DNA from: an uncultured Verrucomicrobiales bacterium
GTDB lineage: Bacteria; Verrucomicrobiota; Verrucomicrobiae; Limisphaerales; CANJSG01
Direction: 5' to 3'
Length of the DNA: 9,825 nucleotides
Assembly (NCBI GenBank): GCA_946480965.1
Contig: CAMLMI010000161.1
Location: 1 to 9,825 of the forward strand
Position 1 is the stretch's first letter. Each line of letters begins with the position of its first letter. The position numbers and the translations under genes are program-made. This document shows, in pieces, positions 7,057 to 9,825 of the stretch. The notes under the pieces were generated by a model that worked only from the letters and a program-made list of their open reading frames with translations, was not told the DNA's origin and searched no databases.

Positions 7057-7950
7057 ATGACTTCCCGACGCGACCATTCCAGCGGGACAAGGCTCCGGGG
7101 AGCGGCGGCCGGGTTCACGCTGATCGAGCTGCTGGTGGTCATCGCGATCATCGCCATCCTCGCCGCGCTGCTGCTGCCGGGCATCGGCAAGGTGAAACAA
7201 CGCTCGCAGAGCATCCAATGCATGAACAACCACCGTCAGCTCATGCTGGCGTGGAACATGTATGTGGACGACAATCAGGACCGCGTGCCCTTCGCCAGCC
7301 GCGATCCATCGAGGCCCGATCTGAATCCCCACGTCTGGACCTTGAACGAGCTCGACTACAGTCCGTTCCGGGAATCGAACTGGAACCCGGACATCGACAT
7401 CACCAAGAGCCTCCTCTGGCGCTACGCGCCCAACGCCACGATCTACCGTTGTCCGGCGGACTGGTCGCGGGTCACTCCGGGTTTCGGTCCATTGCGGGGC
7501 CAGCCCCAGCAGCGGGTGCGCAGCATGTCGATGAACCTCTGGATCGGCGGCTTCGGCGGCGACTACGCCAGCTACATGGACCCGGAGTATCGCATCTTCC
7601 TCTCCCGATCGGATTTCACCGATCTCGCGCCGTCCCGGGCCTGGTTGTTCCTCGACATGCGCGAGGACTCGATCAACTGGGGCAACTACTACACCGACAT
7701 GGCGGGCTACGATCCGAGGGACCCGTCGCGGTGGGAGTTCGAGTGCGACTACCCGGCGTCCTATCACCATCGCGCCGCCGGGTTCTCCTTCGTCGATGGC
7801 CACGCCGAGATCAAGCGTTGGGCAGACCAGCGAACCATGCCGAAGATCGCCCCGGGCACGATGGACCTTTGCCTGAAAGGCGAGGAGCCTTCGCCCAACA
7901 ATCCGGACATCCTCTGGATCATGGAGGGCGCGACCCGGAAGAAACGATGA
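7057..7950 (+). CDS. Prepilin-like protein with type IV pilin N-terminus and H-X9-DG motif
   Basis: This 297-residue protein is expected to sit in the inner membrane and be processed by a type IV prepilin peptidase. A basic 19-residue leader ends in Gly19, followed by FTLIELLVV, so cleavage is predicted at G19/F20 with the essential Glu at mature position 5 (residue 24). One hydrophobic helix runs to about residue 41. Next comes the common 'CMNNxxQLxLAWxMYxDDNxDRxP' region (55-78). Near the C-terminus, His237 through Asp247-Gly248 gives an exact H-X9-DG, the motif of the prepilin-type processing-associated domain abundant in Verrucomicrobiota, Planctomycetota and Lentisphaerota. Such proteins are pseudopilin-like, related to type II secretion or type IV pilus systems; individual roles are mostly unknown. 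No secretion ATPase, peptidase or secretin gene is in the window. The gene lies 15 nt after the zinc-ribbon gene and converges with nadB. No Shine-Dalgarno is obvious. Confidence 0.92.
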   Translation: MTSRRDHSSGTRLRGAAAGFTLIELLVVIAIIAILAALLLPGIGKVKQRSQSIQCMNNHRQLMLAWNMYVDDNQDRVPFASRDPSRPDLNPHVWTLNELDYSPFRESNWNPDIDITKSLLWRYAPNATIYRCPADWSRVTPGFGPLRGQPQQRVRSMSMNLWIGGFGGDYASYMDPEYRIFLSRSDFTDLAPSRAWLFLDMREDSINWGNYYTDMAGYDPRDPSRWEFECDYPASYHHRAAGFSFVDGHAEIKRWADQRTMPKIAPGTMDLCLKGEEPSPNNPDILWIMEGATRKKR

Positions 7951-7985
7951 CCGCTCTTGGCGGCAAACGCCCGTTTTCGAAGCGG
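7951..7985. terminator. Weak possible terminator between convergent genes
   Basis: In the 43-nt gap between the converging prepilin and nadB genes, GGCG (7959-7962) pairs with CGCC (7968-7971), followed by CGTTTTCG. An outer CCGCT (7951-7955) can pair with AGCGG (7981-7985). The inner stem is only 4 bp, so this is a weak candidate for ending transcripts here. Confidence 0.3.
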
Positions 7986-7993
7986 CGATCCCT

Positions 7994-9586
7994 TCAAACG
8001 CTCCGCCGCACCGTGGTGTCCTGCTGGGCCCAGGCGGGGTCCAGTTCCGGGTAGTCGAGGTTGTAGTGCAGTCCCCGGCTCTCGGGACGCTTGGCGGCGC
8101 AGGCCACGATCAACTCGGCGACGGTCGCGATGTTGCGCAGTTCCAGCAGGTCGGGCGTGACGATGAAGTCCCAGTAATACTCCTGGATCTCTTCCTGGAG
8201 ATTGGCGATGCGCTTGGCGGCGCGCTGGAGCCGCTTGTTCGTCCGCACGATGCCCACGTAGTCCCACATCAGGCGGCGGATCTCGTCCCAGTTGTGCGAG
8301 ACCACAACGGATTCATCCGCGTTGCTCGCCCGGCCCGGTTGCCAGGCGGGGATGGGACCGGTGAAGGCTGCCGTGCCCAAGGCTTCGATCCGACGCGCGG
8401 CACGATGGGCGCAGACCAATCCTTCCAAGAGACTGTTGCTCGCCAGGCGGTTCGCGCCATGCAGGCCGGTGCAGGCCACTTCGCCGATGGCGTAGAGACC
8501 CGGAAGGTCCGTTTCGCCGTCGATGTTCGTGCGGACGCCGCCGCACTGGTAGTGGGCGGCGGGCACGACGGGGATCGGCTCCTTGGTGATGTCCAGGCCG
8601 AAGCGGAGGCACGTCTCGTAGATGTTCGGGAAGCGGTCGATGATGAAGCGGGCGGGCTTGTGCGTGATGTCGAGCCACACGTGGTCCGCGCCGGTCCGCT
8701 TCATCTCGCTGTCGATGGCGCGGGCCACGACGTCGCGCGGGGCCAGTTCCAGCCGCTCGTCGTAGCGCTGCATGAAGGGCTGCTTGTCGCCGCCGAGCAG
8801 CCGGGCGCCTTCGCCGCGGACGGCTTCGCTGATGAGGAAAGATTTCGCGCGCCGGTCGAAGAGGCACGTGGGGTGGAACTGGATGAACTCCATGTTCGCG
8901 ATGGTCGCCCCGGCGCGATAGGCCATCGCCACGCCGTCGCCGGTCGCGATGTCGGGATTGGTCGTGTAGAGATAGACCTTGCCGCAGCCGCCGGTGGCCA
9001 GGACGACGTTCGGCGCGGAGAAGGTTTCCACCACGCCCGAGCGCGCATCCAGCACGTGGACGCCGACGCAGCGGTTCTCGGAGGACAAGCCCAGCTTGCG
9101 CGTGGTGATGAGGTCGATGGCGAGGTGGTTCTCCAGCACCTCGATGTTCGGGTTGCGGGCCACGGCCTGGAGCAGCGCGGACTCGATCTCGCGTCCGGTC
9201 ATGTCCTTCGCGTGGAGGATGCGGCGTTTGGAATGGCCGCCTTCCTGGGCGAGGTCGAGCTCGCGGGTGCCGTTGATCTCGCGCTCGGAGAACTTCATGC
9301 CCAGCGCGATCAGATCCTGGATGCGGGCCGGGCCCTCCTCGATGATCGTCCGCACCACGTCCTCGCGGCAAAGCCCCGCTCCGGCCACGAGCGTGTCGGC
9401 CACGTGCATCTCCAGGGAATCCTCCTTGCTGGTGACGGCGGCGATGCCGCCCTGGGCCCAGTTCGTGTTGGAATCGGCGCGGCTCTTCTTGGTGATGATC
9501 GCGACCCGGCCGCGCTCGGCGGCCTTGAGGGCGAAGGAAAGGCCGGCGATGCCGCTGCCGAGCACGAGACAGTGGAACTGGTGCAT
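7994..9586 (-). CDS. nadB: L-aspartate oxidase, first step of de novo NAD synthesis
   Basis: This 530-residue FAD-dependent cytoplasmic enzyme oxidises L-aspartate to iminoaspartate, which NadA condenses with dihydroxyacetone phosphate to quinolinate. Oxygen or fumarate can act as electron acceptor in known members. The Rossmann motif GSGIAG is at residues 10-15 and the FAD-contacting [10 protein letters not shown] at 42-51. Flavin/substrate motifs of the succinate dehydrogenase/fumarate reductase family follow: GGHSKRRI (116-123), QFHPT (236-240), [12 protein letters not shown] (253-264), RDVVARAID (284-292), HYQCGGV (345-351) and [15 protein letters not shown] (374-388), then a helical C-terminal domain. 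The GLHGANR region and the 530-residue length (about 540 in E. coli) favour NadB over SdhA or FrdA. The start is the ATG at 9586; the frame is open 66 codons further but the Rossmann strand begins at residue 4. No clear Shine-Dalgarno. nadA and nadC are not adjacent. It diverges from the gene at 9774. Confidence 0.97.
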   Translation of the reverse strand: MHQFHCLVLGSGIAGLSFALKAAERGRVAIITKKSRADSNTNWAQGGIAAVTSKEDSLEMHVADTLVAGAGLCREDVVRTIIEEGPARIQDLIALGMKFSEREINGTRELDLAQEGGHSKRRILHAKDMTGREIESALLQAVARNPNIEVLENHLAIDLITTRKLGLSSENRCVGVHVLDARSGVVETFSAPNVVLATGGCGKVYLYTTNPDIATGDGVAMAYRAGATIANMEFIQFHPTCLFDRRAKSFLISEAVRGEGARLLGGDKQPFMQRYDERLELAPRDVVARAIDSEMKRTGADHVWLDITHKPARFIIDRFPNIYETCLRFGLDITKEPIPVVPAAHYQCGGVRTNIDGETDLPGLYAIGEVACTGLHGANRLASNSLLEGLVCAHRAARRIEALGTAAFTGPIPAWQPGRASNADESVVVSHNWDEIRRLMWDYVGIVRTNKRLQRAAKRIANLQEEIQEYYWDFIVTPDLLELRNIATVAELIVACAAKRPESRGLHYNLDYPELDPAWAQQDTTVRRSV

Positions 9587-9773
9587 GGGGCCGCGATCAT
9601 CCCGATTCCCGGGCGGCTGTCCAATCCGGGGAACCGGGGAATGGCTGCTTGCGCCTACTTGTGGCCATTCGATGAAGCCATGCTCTTTGGTGGCGGTTCT
9701 TCCATGTCCTTTGCCGTTTCTCACCAGCGGGACTGCTCGATTACTCCAACGACGGACGGAAGACTCCGCGCCC
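9587..9773. promoter_or_regulatory. Divergent intergenic region between nadB and the membrane-protein gene
   Basis: These 187 nt should hold promoters for both divergent genes, but I could not identify a confident -35/-10 pair on either strand. A tandem 8-bp direct repeat, CCGGGGAA twice in a row, occupies 9626-9641, about 40 nt upstream of the nadB start. Its role is unknown. Confidence 0.4.
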
Positions 9774-9825
9774 ATGAACCCCATCGACGTGGCCGTGGTC
9801 GCCGCGTATTTCGCCGTGGTCTTCG
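9774..9825 (+). CDS. Start of a membrane protein, possibly sodium:solute symporter family (partial)
   Basis: An ATG at 9774 opens a frame that runs off the window after 17 codons. The visible peptide, [17 protein letters not shown], is a short polar start followed by a hydrophobic segment with G/C-rich third positions. It resembles the first transmembrane helix of sodium:solute symporters, which often begin M-x-x-I/L-D-x-x-V-V-x-x-Y. GGAAG lies 11 nt before the ATG as a possible ribosome-binding site. Seventeen residues are too few for a firm family call; another polytopic membrane protein is possible. Confidence 0.5.
   Translation, partial: MNPIDVAVVAAYFAVVF

Noticed and set aside
9587..9784. 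A 66-residue N-terminal extension of nadB
   Set aside because: It would overlap the start of the divergent gene and place the Rossmann motif about 75 residues in; family members start a few residues before it.

Overview
The window is GC-rich and its real genes strongly favour G or C at third codon positions, so long spurious open frames occur on the opposite strand. The gene content points to a member of the Verrucomicrobiota or a close PVC-group relative. Three features suggest this: a very large secreted protein built from autotransporter-associated beta-strand (PATR) repeats, a prepilin-like protein carrying the H-X9-DG motif, and a XylR-type regulator fusing a sugar-binding domain to an AraC helix-turn-helix. 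Start sites mostly lack a clear Shine-Dalgarno sequence. The taxonomic assignment is inferred from family content; no rRNA gene is present.

Layout, left to right. Bases 1-384 hold no gene I can support. panC (385-1245, +, GTG start) encodes pantothenate synthetase. A XylR-like regulator follows (1311-2456, +). After a 289-nt gap containing a 10-bp palindrome and two short hairpins comes the 1218-residue secreted PATR-repeat protein (2746-6402, +). It ends at a strong intrinsic terminator whose stem is capped by a GCGA tetraloop (6426-6456). Next is a likely two-gene unit: an FmdB-type zinc-ribbon protein with a long acidic extension (6544-7041, +) and, 15 nt later, an H-X9-DG prepilin-like protein (7057-7950, +). 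nadB (7994-9586, -), L-aspartate oxidase, converges on the prepilin gene. It is divergent from a membrane protein cut by the window end (9774 onward, +), whose first 17 residues resemble the start of a sodium:solute symporter.

How they fit together. panC and nadB are stand-alone housekeeping genes (pantothenate/CoA and NAD synthesis) with none of their pathway partners beside them. The regulator and the large exported beta-helix protein are co-oriented neighbours, so sugar-responsive control of a surface protein is possible but unproven. The PATR protein has no recognisable beta-barrel translocator or PEP-CTERM anchor. It consists of two tandem versions of the same architecture (repeat array plus cap) and a C-terminal tail, which is the most interesting structural feature here. 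I found no CRISPR array, mobile element, tRNA, rRNA or defence system, and nothing that amounts to a clearly new biological system.
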